NCBI GenBank assembly: GCA_963932955.1 | Contig: CAWVRK010000003.1 | Coordinates: 1 to 64,000, forward strand | Direction of reading: 5' to 3' | DNA length: 64,000 bases | Source of the DNA: Flavicella sp963932955 | GTDB lineage: Bacteria > Bacteroidota > Bacteroidia > Flavobacteriales > Flavobacteriaceae | Shown here: in pieces, positions 17,033-24,330 of the stretch | Layout: the number at the start of each line of letters is the position of its first letter | How positions within the stretch are numbered: the first letter of the stretch is position 1 | The notes under the pieces: model-generated | Databases searched by the model: none | Told to the model about the DNA's origin: nothing | What the model saw: only the letters and a program-made list of their open reading frames with translations | Program-made: the position numbers and the translations under genes

Positions 17033-17287
17033 ATGAGCAAAAACTTAAACAATTCTTTTTTAGAAGCTGTTGAAAAAGCTTCCAACATGACTCAGAAACT
17101 CCCGCAAGATGTCATGCTAGAATTCTATGCACATTACAAACAAGCCACAGCAGGAGACAATTTTACTTTCAATGCCAATCAAGGAGTCAGAGATGCATTC
17201 AAATTCAATGCGTGGTACCAACTCAAAGGAATCACGACTGAACAAGCAAAAGAAAAATACATTGCTCTTGTAGAAAAATACAGTTAA
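17033..17287 (+). CDS. Acyl-CoA-binding protein
   Basis: 84 residues, full length for the family (86-92 in eukaryotes). ACBP is a four-helix bundle that carries long-chain acyl-CoA in the cytosol. Key positions: 'LEFYAHYKQATAGDN' (the YxxYKQATxGD motif, with Tyr and Lys that bind the CoA phosphate), 'KFNAWYQLKGIT' (KxxAWxxxxG) and 'EQAKEKYIALVEKY'. ATG at 17033 fits the family; an upstream in-frame ATG lies inside psd. It follows psd by 19 nt and sits in a phospholipid operon, which fits a role in acyl supply. ACBP is common in eukaryotes and patchy in bacteria. Confidence 0.93.
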   Translation: MSKNLNNSFLEAVEKASNMTQKLPQDVMLEFYAHYKQATAGDNFTFNANQGVRDAFKFNAWYQLKGITTEQAKEKYIALVEKYS

Positions 17288-17297
17288 ATTGAAGCTT

Positions 17298-17912
17298 ATG
17301 AAAAATACATTCCTTTACCTACTTCTTGCAAGTTTCGCGTTTGCAGGTTTGAATTCTTGTAAAAAAGCAACCAAAAAAACGGCTCCTCAGACCAAACAAT
17401 ACTCGATTGACCCGTTTCAAACAGCCATCAACTGGACAGCCTATAAAACGACTGACAAGGTCCCTGTAAGTGGAAAATTCACTTTATTGACACTTGAAAA
17501 CCCAAAAAAAGGTACTAGCATGACTGCAGCCTTGAATGGTTCTGAATTTTCTATCCCTGTCAGTAGCATATACTCCAACAACGAAGTAAGGGATTACAAA
17601 CTCAAGAACTTGTTTTTTGGAGTGATGAAAAACACTAATTTTCTATCGGGAACACTATACATCACCGACAAAACATCAGGCTATGTAGATTTCGCTATGA
17701 ATGGCGTCGTAGAAAAACTTCCTTTTGCCTATGTCATTGAAGGTAAAAAGGCACTCTTAACAGCGGTCATGAACACAGACTCTTGGCAAGCTCAGTCAGC
17801 AATTGCCTCCATAAACGAAGCCTGTTTAGAACTTCATAAAGGAGCAGATGGAGTCAGCAAAACATGGAGTGACGTCGCCATCCGCATTGAGGTCTACTTC
17901 AAGAGCTCATAA
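17298..17912 (+). CDS. YceI-like lipoprotein
   Basis: 204 residues from ATG at 17298. A lipoprotein signal with lipobox LNSC (Cys21) is followed by the YceI beta-barrel domain: 'YSIDPFQTAINWTAYKTTDK' at the start, 'VSGKFTLL' and 'GSEFSIPVSSIYSNNEVRDYKLKN' (partly 'SIYSNNEVRDYKL') in the middle. YceI proteins bind polyisoprenoids or other lipids in the periplasm. Last gene of the rsfS run, 10 nt after the acyl-CoA-binding protein gene. It contains Lys-rich residues just after the Cys. The ligand is not known. Confidence 0.85.
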   Translation: MKNTFLYLLLASFAFAGLNSCKKATKKTAPQTKQYSIDPFQTAINWTAYKTTDKVPVSGKFTLLTLENPKKGTSMTAALNGSEFSIPVSSIYSNNEVRDYKLKNLFFGVMKNTNFLSGTLYITDKTSGYVDFAMNGVVEKLPFAYVIEGKKALLTAVMNTDSWQAQSAIASINEACLELHKGADGVSKTWSDVAIRIEVYFKSS

Positions 17913-17941
17913 ATTCCTCATCGACAAGGAAAAGCGCTGTG

Positions 17942-18631
17942 TTATTTTTTGTTTCCTTGAAAAAGTTCCAGTAAAAAAAGATTGGTAAGAACCAAGCTAA
18001 AAGCATAGGCCATGTCTTCAACAGGAATGGTAAATAACCGGATACCCAAGTTGTGGGAATTGTCATACCAAACCACTTCTCCATCAATAAAACTACCCGT
18101 CAAAATGCCATTGACAAGAAAAAAGGGCAACAAGATGCTCAAAAATATCACAAAGAAAGATTTCAACAAAGGGCTATTTTTCAGATAGACGAGAACCAAA
18201 ACAAAAGCAAAATAACTGTAGTTGACAAACGTATACCATCGTTTGTTGTAGGTGATTACGAGCGCAAGACTCACAAAGAGCAAAGTGGCAAAAATACCGC
18301 GAAACCATTTTTCAGAATAACTGAAATTTGGCAACAATTCCAACAAGGCATAGTAAGTAAAAACACAGGCATAGGGGATGCAGATAAAAAAAAGCCATTC
18401 CTCAATCGGAAGGTTTAACAAGTCTATCCCAATCAAATACGAGGCATTGAAACCCCAAATACCGTGGTTAGTAAAGATGACATCCCACACGATAAAAAAT
18501 ACTCCTGTAATCAATATAGACAAGGCAAGCGCAGGCCATTTTTTATAAAACTTCAAGCGGGGATGGAAACTGACTACAAGAGGAATCAGTAGCGAAGCGA
18601 TGTTTAAAAACAAGTAGAGATACTTCATCAT
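17942..18631 (-). CDS. crtY: Lycopene beta-cyclase, fused CrtYc-CrtYd type
   Basis: 229 residues with about seven membrane segments. Two lycopene-cyclase domain repeats are visible: the first with 'VWDVIFTNHGIWGFN' and 'LPIEEWLFF', the second with 'VWYDNSHNLGIRL' and 'IPVEDMAYAF'. This is the small integral-membrane cyclase (CrtYcd) and not the FAD-dependent CrtY. It closes the ends of lycopene to beta-carotene. Last gene of the crtI-crtB-crtZ-crtY operon, 22 nt after crtZ. ATGs at 18631 and 18628 are adjacent; the first is used. Confidence 0.88.
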   Translation of the reverse strand: MMKYLYLFLNIASLLIPLVVSFHPRLKFYKKWPALALSILITGVFFIVWDVIFTNHGIWGFNASYLIGIDLLNLPIEEWLFFICIPYACVFTYYALLELLPNFSYSEKWFRGIFATLLFVSLALVITYNKRWYTFVNYSYFAFVLVLVYLKNSPLLKSFFVIFLSILLPFFLVNGILTGSFIDGEVVWYDNSHNLGIRLFTIPVEDMAYAFSLVLTNLFLLELFQGNKK

Positions 18632-18653
18632 AAAAATTAAAAAAACACTTCGA

Positions 18654-19100
18654 CTATTTTAGATATTTCAAAGGGAAAAACAACATGCCAAAACATTCTC
18701 CATCTTCCTTGCCGAGGTGTTTGTGGTGTATTTTGTGTGCCCTTCTTACCGCTTTTCCATAACGAGAATTGGCGTTTCGAAACCACTTAAAACGCTGGTG
18801 AATAAATATATCGTGCACCAAAAAATAAGTCATTCCATAACCAAAAATACCAACTCCAACCGACAATCCATACACAAAAATATCGTACTTCCACAAGAGA
18901 AAACAACCAATGCTCACGAGTGCATAAAAAATAAAAAAAGCATCATTTTGTTCAAACCAGGAATCGTGGTGTTTGTGGTGGTGGTCTTTGTGTAAAGACC
19001 ACAAAAAACCGTGCATGACGTATTTATGTGTCAACCAAGCCATAAATTCCATGATAAAAAAAGTTCCGATAAAAAATAAAAATTGGTATAAATAAGTCAT
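18654..19100 (-). CDS. crtZ: Beta-carotene 3-hydroxylase
   Basis: 148 residues, fatty-acid hydroxylase/sterol desaturase fold. Histidine boxes: 'HKYVMH' (HxxxxH) near 25, 'HKDHHHKHH' (HxxHH) near 39, 'HDIFIH' near 96 and 'HKIHHKH' near 118; together they hold the di-iron centre. CrtZ adds hydroxyls at C3 and C3' of beta-carotene, giving zeaxanthin. The start codon shares one base with the crtB stop (TAATG), so translation is likely coupled. Confidence 0.93.
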   Translation of the reverse strand: MTYLYQFLFFIGTFFIMEFMAWLTHKYVMHGFLWSLHKDHHHKHHDSWFEQNDAFFIFYALVSIGCFLLWKYDIFVYGLSVGVGIFGYGMTYFLVHDIFIHQRFKWFRNANSRYGKAVRRAHKIHHKHLGKEDGECFGMLFFPLKYLK

Positions 19101-19939
19101 TACAACATGTTTAATTGGTATTTTACATAACTGCGAGTAAGCAGCTCTATTTTTTTAGGATTCGAGATGCGGATTCTCGTGGATTTAATTTCCACAGCGG
19201 GTGTTTTTTTTATTTTTAAGAGCAGTTGCTTGTAATAGCGGTAGGCGGTAAAAACACCAAATTTTGCATCGATTGGCAAACTGAGGACCCCTTGGTATCC
19301 CTGTTCAAAATCGTCTTCAATTTCTGCAATAATAGCCGCTTTTGAAAGTTCATCCAACGCACTTAAATTGGTATTTGGAAAGTACGTGCGGTTCAAATTT
19401 TCAAAATCTTCTTTCAAATCTCTTAAAAAATTGACTTTCTGAAAAGCAGACCCCAATTTCATTGCAGCTTCTTTTAACTGCTCAAACATTTCCAAGTCCC
19501 CTTTTACAAACACTTTCAAACACATCAAGCCGACTACATCAGCTGAACCGTAGATATAAGCGTCGTATTCCTTTTTGGTGCTGTAGTTTTGTTTGTGCAA
19601 ATCCAATTTCATGCTCTTCATAAAACTAACGACATTCTCACGACTCAGTTGGTGTTTGTGAAACGTATGCTGAAAAGCGTTTAGTATGGGGTTGAGGCTG
19701 ATTTTTTGATCCAACGCTTTGTAGAGTTGCTCCTCAAAATTGTCAAACAGCATTTCTTTGTCATAGTCGTGAAACGTATCGACAATCTCATCAGCAAATC
19801 TAACAAAACCATAGATGTTGTAGATGTCTTGACGGATGGATTGACCAAGCATTTTGGTGGCCAACGAAAAAGAAGTGCTGTACTCATTGGTCACATTTTT
19901 TGCCGTTGTATAAGAAATGTCATCGAAAATAGCTTTCAT
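19100..19939 (-). CDS. crtB: Phytoene synthase
   Basis: 279 residues. CrtB joins two geranylgeranyl diphosphates head to head to phytoene. Aspartate motifs: 'FADEIVDTFHDYDKE' (first DxxxD) near 47 and 'DLKEDFENLNRTYFPN' (second) near 165. 'YSTSFSLATKML' at the start is also typical. A GGPP synthase (crtE) is not in the window. It lies 21 nt after crtI and is in one operon with it. Confidence 0.94.
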   Translation of the reverse strand: MKAIFDDISYTTAKNVTNEYSTSFSLATKMLGQSIRQDIYNIYGFVRFADEIVDTFHDYDKEMLFDNFEEQLYKALDQKISLNPILNAFQHTFHKHQLSRENVVSFMKSMKLDLHKQNYSTKKEYDAYIYGSADVVGLMCLKVFVKGDLEMFEQLKEAAMKLGSAFQKVNFLRDLKEDFENLNRTYFPNTNLSALDELSKAAIIAEIEDDFEQGYQGVLSLPIDAKFGVFTAYRYYKQLLLKIKKTPAVEIKSTRIRISNPKKIELLTRSYVKYQLNML

Positions 19940-19960
19940 ATGAGTATTGGGGGATTTGTG

Positions 19961-21409
19961 TTATATCAATTCTGCTACTAGTTTACCTGAAATCAAGGCA
20001 GGTGGCACTCCGGGTCCCGGAACGGTCAATTGTCCTGAAAAATAAAGACCTGCTACTTTTTTACTTTTTAATTTAGGCCTTAAAAAGGCAGTTTGCAACA
20101 AGGTATTTGCCATTCCATAGGCATTGCCTTTGTAGGAATGGTAACGGCTTTTAAAATCGTTGACACAAAAGCTCTCCTTAAAAAGTATCGCATCTTTTAC
20201 CTTTTGATCTGTAAGCAACTCAAACCGCGCTAAGATTAGGTCAAAATATTTTGTTCTCAGTTCAGGTGTATCTTCCAATCCGGGTGCAATGGGCACTAAG
20301 AAAAACCCAGCTTCTTTGTTTTTGGGCGCAAAGGAAGCATCGGAGATGCTAGGGAAATTTGCATAAAACAAGGGGTTATTTGGCCATTCTGGTTTGTCGT
20401 AAATACTTTTTGCATGTGCGTCAAAATCCACATCGAAAAACAAGGTGTGGTGGTTGACATTTTTAATTTTTTTATCAAAACCTACATAAAACAGCAAGGA
20501 GGATGGCGCAAATGTTTTTTTGGCCCAATAACTTTCTGAGTATTGTCTGTAGTTTTCGGGCAGAAGGGTTTCTGTATGGTGGTAATCCGCTCCTGACAAC
20601 ACGACGTCAGCGGGAATAAAAGAGCCGTTGCTCTTCAAACCACTTACTTTCCCATCTGATAGAACGATTTCACTGATTTCTGCAGAAGTGTTAAAAACAA
20701 CTCCTAAGGATTTGGCCAAAGTGACAATTCCTTCAACAACTTTGAACATCCCTCCTTTTGGATGCCAAGTTCCCAAACCGAAATCGGCGTAGTTCATAAA
20801 ACTGTAAAATGAAGGAGTATCGGAAGGTTTGGCTCCTAAAAACAAAACAGGAAATTCAAGAATCGAAATCAACCGTGGATTGACAAAAGACTTTCGAACA
20901 TCTCTAGATATTGTACTAAAAAATTGATGGACGTTGGCGATGGTTTTGGGAGACACCAATTCCAAGGGTGAAACTCCTGGATTGTAGACCAAATCATCAA
21001 TGGCTATTTTGTAATTTTTTTTTGCATTGCTAATGAATTTCTCCAATTTTTTAGCACTTCCAGGCTCTTCTGCTTCAAAGGCTTTGTAAATTTGATCCAA
21101 ACAGTCCCCAACTGTAAAAAAGTCTTTTTTTCCAAAATAAACACTGTAGGCGGGACTGAGTTTTTCCAATTCGTAATAATCGGAAGGTTGTTTTCCAAAA
21201 TCTGCAAAGAAACGTTCAAAAACACCTGGCATCCAATACCACGAAGGCCCCATATCAAAGGTGAAACCGTCTTTTACAAATTGGGAAGCGCGCCCTCCCA
21301 ATGTGTCGTTTTTTTCAAATACGGTCACTTGAAAACCCTTTTTTGCCAAGTAACAAGCCGCTGATAGTGAGGAGAATCCAGAGCCTATAACATGTACTTT
21401 TTTACTCAT
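19961..21409 (-). CDS. crtI: Phytoene desaturase
   Basis: 482 residues. CrtI desaturates phytoene in four steps to lycopene, using FAD with oxygen or quinone. N-terminal dinucleotide fold 'VIGSGFSSLSAACYLAKKGF' and 'EKNDTLGGRASQF'; C-terminal FAD motif 'AGLYFSGQLTVPGPGVPPAL'. The start codon overlaps the stop of the CarH-like regulator by 4 nt, so regulator and enzyme are translated from one message. Confidence 0.95.
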   Translation of the reverse strand: MSKKVHVIGSGFSSLSAACYLAKKGFQVTVFEKNDTLGGRASQFVKDGFTFDMGPSWYWMPGVFERFFADFGKQPSDYYELEKLSPAYSVYFGKKDFFTVGDCLDQIYKAFEAEEPGSAKKLEKFISNAKKNYKIAIDDLVYNPGVSPLELVSPKTIANVHQFFSTISRDVRKSFVNPRLISILEFPVLFLGAKPSDTPSFYSFMNYADFGLGTWHPKGGMFKVVEGIVTLAKSLGVVFNTSAEISEIVLSDGKVSGLKSNGSFIPADVVLSGADYHHTETLLPENYRQYSESYWAKKTFAPSSLLFYVGFDKKIKNVNHHTLFFDVDFDAHAKSIYDKPEWPNNPLFYANFPSISDASFAPKNKEAGFFLVPIAPGLEDTPELRTKYFDLILARFELLTDQKVKDAILFKESFCVNDFKSRYHSYKGNAYGMANTLLQTAFLRPKLKSKKVAGLYFSGQLTVPGPGVPPALISGKLVAELI

Positions 21410-22326
21410 AGTTGCAAACTTTTTTCAATAATCATCGAATGTATAACATCCGAGACCGAGGTAAATATTTTGGTTGTATCGGGAAGTTTTGACGCATCCA
21501 ATTCCAGTACTTTATTTCCCAACAACCACAATTCTGAATGGCAATTGGAAATGATTCGGTTGTGCAACTCTTCAACATAACCTTGAATCGCATCAGAGGA
21601 AGGTGCTACGGTACAGTAACTTACAAAAGTCACTTTATGGTCGTTGTTCAAGAACAGGTCCAAACTTTTGATGGGCAAACTTTGCCCAAGATATATGACT
21701 TTGTAGCCACTTTTTAACAACTCATAGGACAAATATAACAAACCTAAATCGTGAATCTCACTTTCTGGCAAAAATAAAACAAAGGTTTCGCTTTGTGTGA
21801 CGTGCTTGTGCTGCTCTTTTTCAATATGAATCAATATTTTTTGTTTGATCAAAGCTGTTATAAAGTGCTCATGCGCAGGCATGATAGAGTCCGTTTGCCA
21901 CAAAAAACCAATCTCTTTCAACAAAGGCACAAAGTAAGAAACAAAGACCTCTCCAAAACTTTTACCCTTTAAAAGTTTTTGATAAGTCGCCTCAAACATT
22001 GGAGAATCAAAATTCAACATGGCAATCTTAAGATTGTTGTTTACCAGATTTCTATTTGCATTTTTGGTAGCAATGGCGTCGCATTCTTCCAAAATCTGTT
22101 CTGAGTTCAATGCCGATATCTTGGAAATTTTAATGCCATTTTTATAAAGCAATGTAATATTCAACAAATTCTGTAAACTAGCCAAAGAATAAAAACGAAT
22201 GTTCGTCTTAGTGCGTTCGGGACTCAAAAGGCCGTAGCGTTTTTCCCAAATTCGAATGGTATGTGCTTTGATTCCGGAAAGATTTTCCAAGTCTTTGATA
22301 CTAAAAGAATTTTTTAATGAATTCAT
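21406..22326 (-). CDS. MerR-type regulator with B12-binding domain (CarH/LitR-like)
   Basis: 306 residues from ATG at 22326 (an in-frame start 13 codons earlier would remove part of the promoter region). N-terminal MerR helix-turn-helix: 'FSIKDLENLSGIKAHTIRIW' then 'EKRYGLLSPERT'. The helical bundle holds W143-x9-E153-H154, the Wx9EH motif that contacts the upper face of adenosylcobalamin in CarH. The Rossmann domain has 'EIHDLG' (E190, H192, G195), where His192 would be the lower cobalt ligand, and a Ser 41 residues later ('SYCT'); the usual GG is GN ('LLGN'). In CarH, light breaks the Co-C bond and releases DNA, which switches on carotenoid genes. Here it heads the crt operon. Light sensing is inferred. 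Confidence 0.88.
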   Translation of the reverse strand: MNSLKNSFSIKDLENLSGIKAHTIRIWEKRYGLLSPERTKTNIRFYSLASLQNLLNITLLYKNGIKISKISALNSEQILEECDAIATKNANRNLVNNNLKIAMLNFDSPMFEATYQKLLKGKSFGEVFVSYFVPLLKEIGFLWQTDSIMPAHEHFITALIKQKILIHIEKEQHKHVTQSETFVLFLPESEIHDLGLLYLSYELLKSGYKVIYLGQSLPIKSLDLFLNNDHKVTFVSYCTVAPSSDAIQGYVEELHNRIISNCHSELWLLGNKVLELDASKLPDTTKIFTSVSDVIHSMIIEKSLQL

Positions 22327-22347
22327 AGGTACAGTTTTTATGATTCT

Positions 22348-22378
22348 TAAATTTAACCAATTCATTGTTTAAAAACAA
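22348..22378 (-). promoter_or_regulatory. CarH-like/crt operon promoter with overlapping palindrome
   Basis: On the minus strand TTG (22378-22376), 20 nt spacing, then TAAATTTA (22355-22348, last base differs from TAnnTTTG), 22 nt before the ATG. TTGTTT-AA-AAACAA (22365-22378) is a perfect 6-bp-arm palindrome covering the -33 element, and CAAT-nn-ATTG (22359-22368) lies in the spacer. These are likely operator candidates for autoregulation; binding is not shown. Confidence 0.5.
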
Positions 22379-22452
22379 CGCTTCAATGCAAACTCGCCAA
22401 CTCGTATGGAGTCTTTGATACATCTGGTCAATGGTTTTGGTTTTGTTTTGGT

Positions 22453-23757
22453 TTAGTTATTGTTCAAGCCTTCTTTGTATGTTTTCAAGCAGCGCTCTCT
22501 CGCTTCCTTGTGATCAACAATAGGAAGCACATAAGTCAATTCTTGAAATTCTGGAACCCACTTTTTTATATAAGTGAAATCTTTGTCAAACTTTTTTACT
22601 TGTTCTGTGGGATTGAAAATCCGAAAATAAGGTGCTGCATCGCAACCCGTGCCAGCTACCCATTGCCAATTGCCAACATTCTGAGCCAAATCAAAATCCA
22701 ACAATTTTTTTGCAAAATACATTTCGCCCCACCTCCAATCAATCAAGAGGTGTTTGCATAAAAAACTTGCAGTGATCATTCGAACTCTATTGTGCATAAA
22801 GCCTGTCGTGTTCAATTCTCGCATCCCTGCATCTACAATGGGATAACCCGTGTTTCCATCACACCAAGCCTGGTACTCTTTCTGCTTGTTTCGCCACAAT
22901 ATCCCGTCGTATTTGGGTTTGAAATTGTACAGTACCGTTTTGGGGAAATGCCATAAGATCTGCATAAAAAACTCTCTCCAAATCAATTCTTTTAAAAATG
23001 TAGTATTGCTGCTCTTTAGCGCATTTTGAACACACTTTCGGACACTTACCGTTCCAAAACGCAAATGAGGACTCAACCTTGAAGTCCCTTCAATACCGGG
23101 GAAATTTCGGGTATCCTCATAGCCGTCTACGATGTTTTTTGAGGTGTCAAATGGCATGACTTTGATCGCTGAAGGGCGAAAACCAATCTCCTCTAAAGAA
23201 ATCAAATTCGATGAAAATTTGTAGAAGTTTTGCAACAAATCCGAAGTCGAAAAACACGCGTAAAAAGTTTCGCTCAGGTGAGACAGCCACTTTTTCGAAT
23301 AAGGTGTGTACACCTTATATGGACTACCGTCGAGTTTGACAATTTCATTGGTTTCAAAAATCACTTGGTCTTTAAAGGACAACAAAGGTACGTTCATCAA
23401 CGACAAAAATTCCTTTGCTTCTGCATCTCTCTGAGTGGCATAAGGTTCGTAATCTCGGTTGACATAGACCTCTTGCAGATCAAAAGTATCCATAAGTTCT
23501 TTAAAAACATCCGTAACTTTTCCCCTTCTTACAGACAAGGAAGAACCTACTTCGGAAAGAAAACGATGCATGCGTATCAATTCTTCGTGAATAAATGTCA
23601 CACGAGCATCATCTGCATCGAGATTTTCCAAAATATCCGTATCAAAAACAAACAAGGGCAACACCTTATTTCCGGAGGACAATGCGTGGTACAAACCGAC
23701 ATTGTCTTCTATACGAAGATCTCTTCGAAACCAAAATATGGATATTTTAGGCTTCAT
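22453..23757 (-). CDS. phrB: Deoxyribodipyrimidine photolyase/cryptochrome family
   Basis: 434 residues from ATG at 23757. The enzyme splits UV-made pyrimidine dimers using blue light and FADH-. N-terminal antenna domain begins 'ISIFWFRRDLRIEDNVGLY'. The FAD domain shows 'GTSRLSPHLRFGTVS', 'LIWREFFMQILW', 'GYPIVDAGMRELNTTGFMHN' with RVRM, and 'NVGNWQWVAGTGCDAAPYFR' with IFNP, all of class I CPD photolyase. It overlaps the upstream SRPBCC gene by 11 nt and points toward the CarH-like gene, in keeping with shared light control. Confidence 0.92.
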   Translation of the reverse strand: MKPKISIFWFRRDLRIEDNVGLYHALSSGNKVLPLFVFDTDILENLDADDARVTFIHEELIRMHRFLSEVGSSLSVRRGKVTDVFKELMDTFDLQEVYVNRDYEPYATQRDAEAKEFLSLMNVPLLSFKDQVIFETNEIVKLDGSPYKVYTPYSKKWLSHLSETFYACFSTSDLLQNFYKFSSNLISLEEIGFRPSAIKVMPFDTSKNIVDGYEDTRNFPGIEGTSRLSPHLRFGTVSVRKCVQNALKSSNTTFLKELIWREFFMQILWHFPKTVLYNFKPKYDGILWRNKQKEYQAWCDGNTGYPIVDAGMRELNTTGFMHNRVRMITASFLCKHLLIDWRWGEMYFAKKLLDFDLAQNVGNWQWVAGTGCDAAPYFRIFNPTEQVKKFDKDFTYIKKWVPEFQELTYVLPIVDHKEARERCLKTYKEGLNNN

Positions 23758-24232
23758 AGACACCAAATAATTGTTCTAACTTCTGTTTGCGGTAGGAAAA
23801 AATCTCTTTCAATTTTGGTTTCACCAACAAAGGGTGAAACAAGCGGCCTATGAATCCTAATGGAATTTTGTAGTCAATAACATCTTCCATTTCAACACCT
23901 CCTGAAATCTCTCTTACAAAATGCTTGTGATGCCAAAGAACATAAGGCCCGAACCGTTGTTCGTCGACAAAATAAAAGCGGTCTTTTACATGGGTGATCT
24001 CAGTCACCCAATGGGTTTTAATCCCTAAAACGGGGGTGACAATGTATTGAATGATTTGCCCAGGATACATTTCTTTTTGTTCTTTTGATAGAATTTCAAA
24101 GCCCATGTAATCGGGTGTAATTGTTTTTAAATTTTTGGGACTGGACAAGAACGCCCAAGCTTCGTCTAAGGACATGGGAAGCTTTTGTTTGGCTGTCAAA
24201 CGATAAACGATTCCTTTGGTTTCAAAATGCAT
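23747..24232 (-). CDS. SRPBCC family protein next to photolyase
   Basis: 161 residues from ATG at 24232 (an upstream ATG at 24268 would place the promoter box within the gene). One helix-grip domain: 'LPMSLDEAWAFLSSPKNLKT' with ITPDYMGFEIL, 'MYPGQIIQYIVTPVLGIKTH', 'FVDEQRFGPYVLWHHKHFVR' and 'MEDVIDYKIPLGFIGRL'. This is the ligand-binding cyclase/dehydrase-like group often found beside photolyase genes in Bacteroidota. It overlaps phrB by 11 nt. The ligand is unknown. Own promoter at 24258-24280. Confidence 0.82.
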   Translation of the reverse strand: MHFETKGIVYRLTAKQKLPMSLDEAWAFLSSPKNLKTITPDYMGFEILSKEQKEMYPGQIIQYIVTPVLGIKTHWVTEITHVKDRFYFVDEQRFGPYVLWHHKHFVREISGGVEMEDVIDYKIPLGFIGRLFHPLLVKPKLKEIFSYRKQKLEQLFGVYEA

Positions 24233-24257
24233 GCAATTGTTTTTTTTAGTACAAAAA

Positions 24258-24280
24258 CAAATATACATATTTTGTTTAAC
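24258..24280 (-). promoter_or_regulatory. SRPBCC-photolyase promoter box with TTAAACA element
   Basis: Minus strand: GTTAAACA (24280-24273), 7 nt, then TATATTTG (24265-24258), 25 nt before the ATG. No TTG stands at -33. Just upstream TAGTCTAAA and TAGTTAAAC form an imperfect direct repeat (24289-24272 region). The weak -33 and the repeat suggest an activator- or repressor-controlled promoter. Confidence 0.5.
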
Positions 24281-24330
24281 TATTTAGACTAAAAATAAAA
24301 CAAAACTAAAATAGCTCTAAAAAACAGAAG

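Noticed and set aside
17354..24280. TGTTTAA/TTAAACA as a window-wide regulatory code
   Set aside because: It also occurs in coding DNA (start of the lycopene cyclase gene near 18601, end of crtB near 19108, acyl-CoA-binding protein gene near 17045). The count fits chance in AT-rich DNA, so only the instances with extra symmetry or promoter placement were kept.
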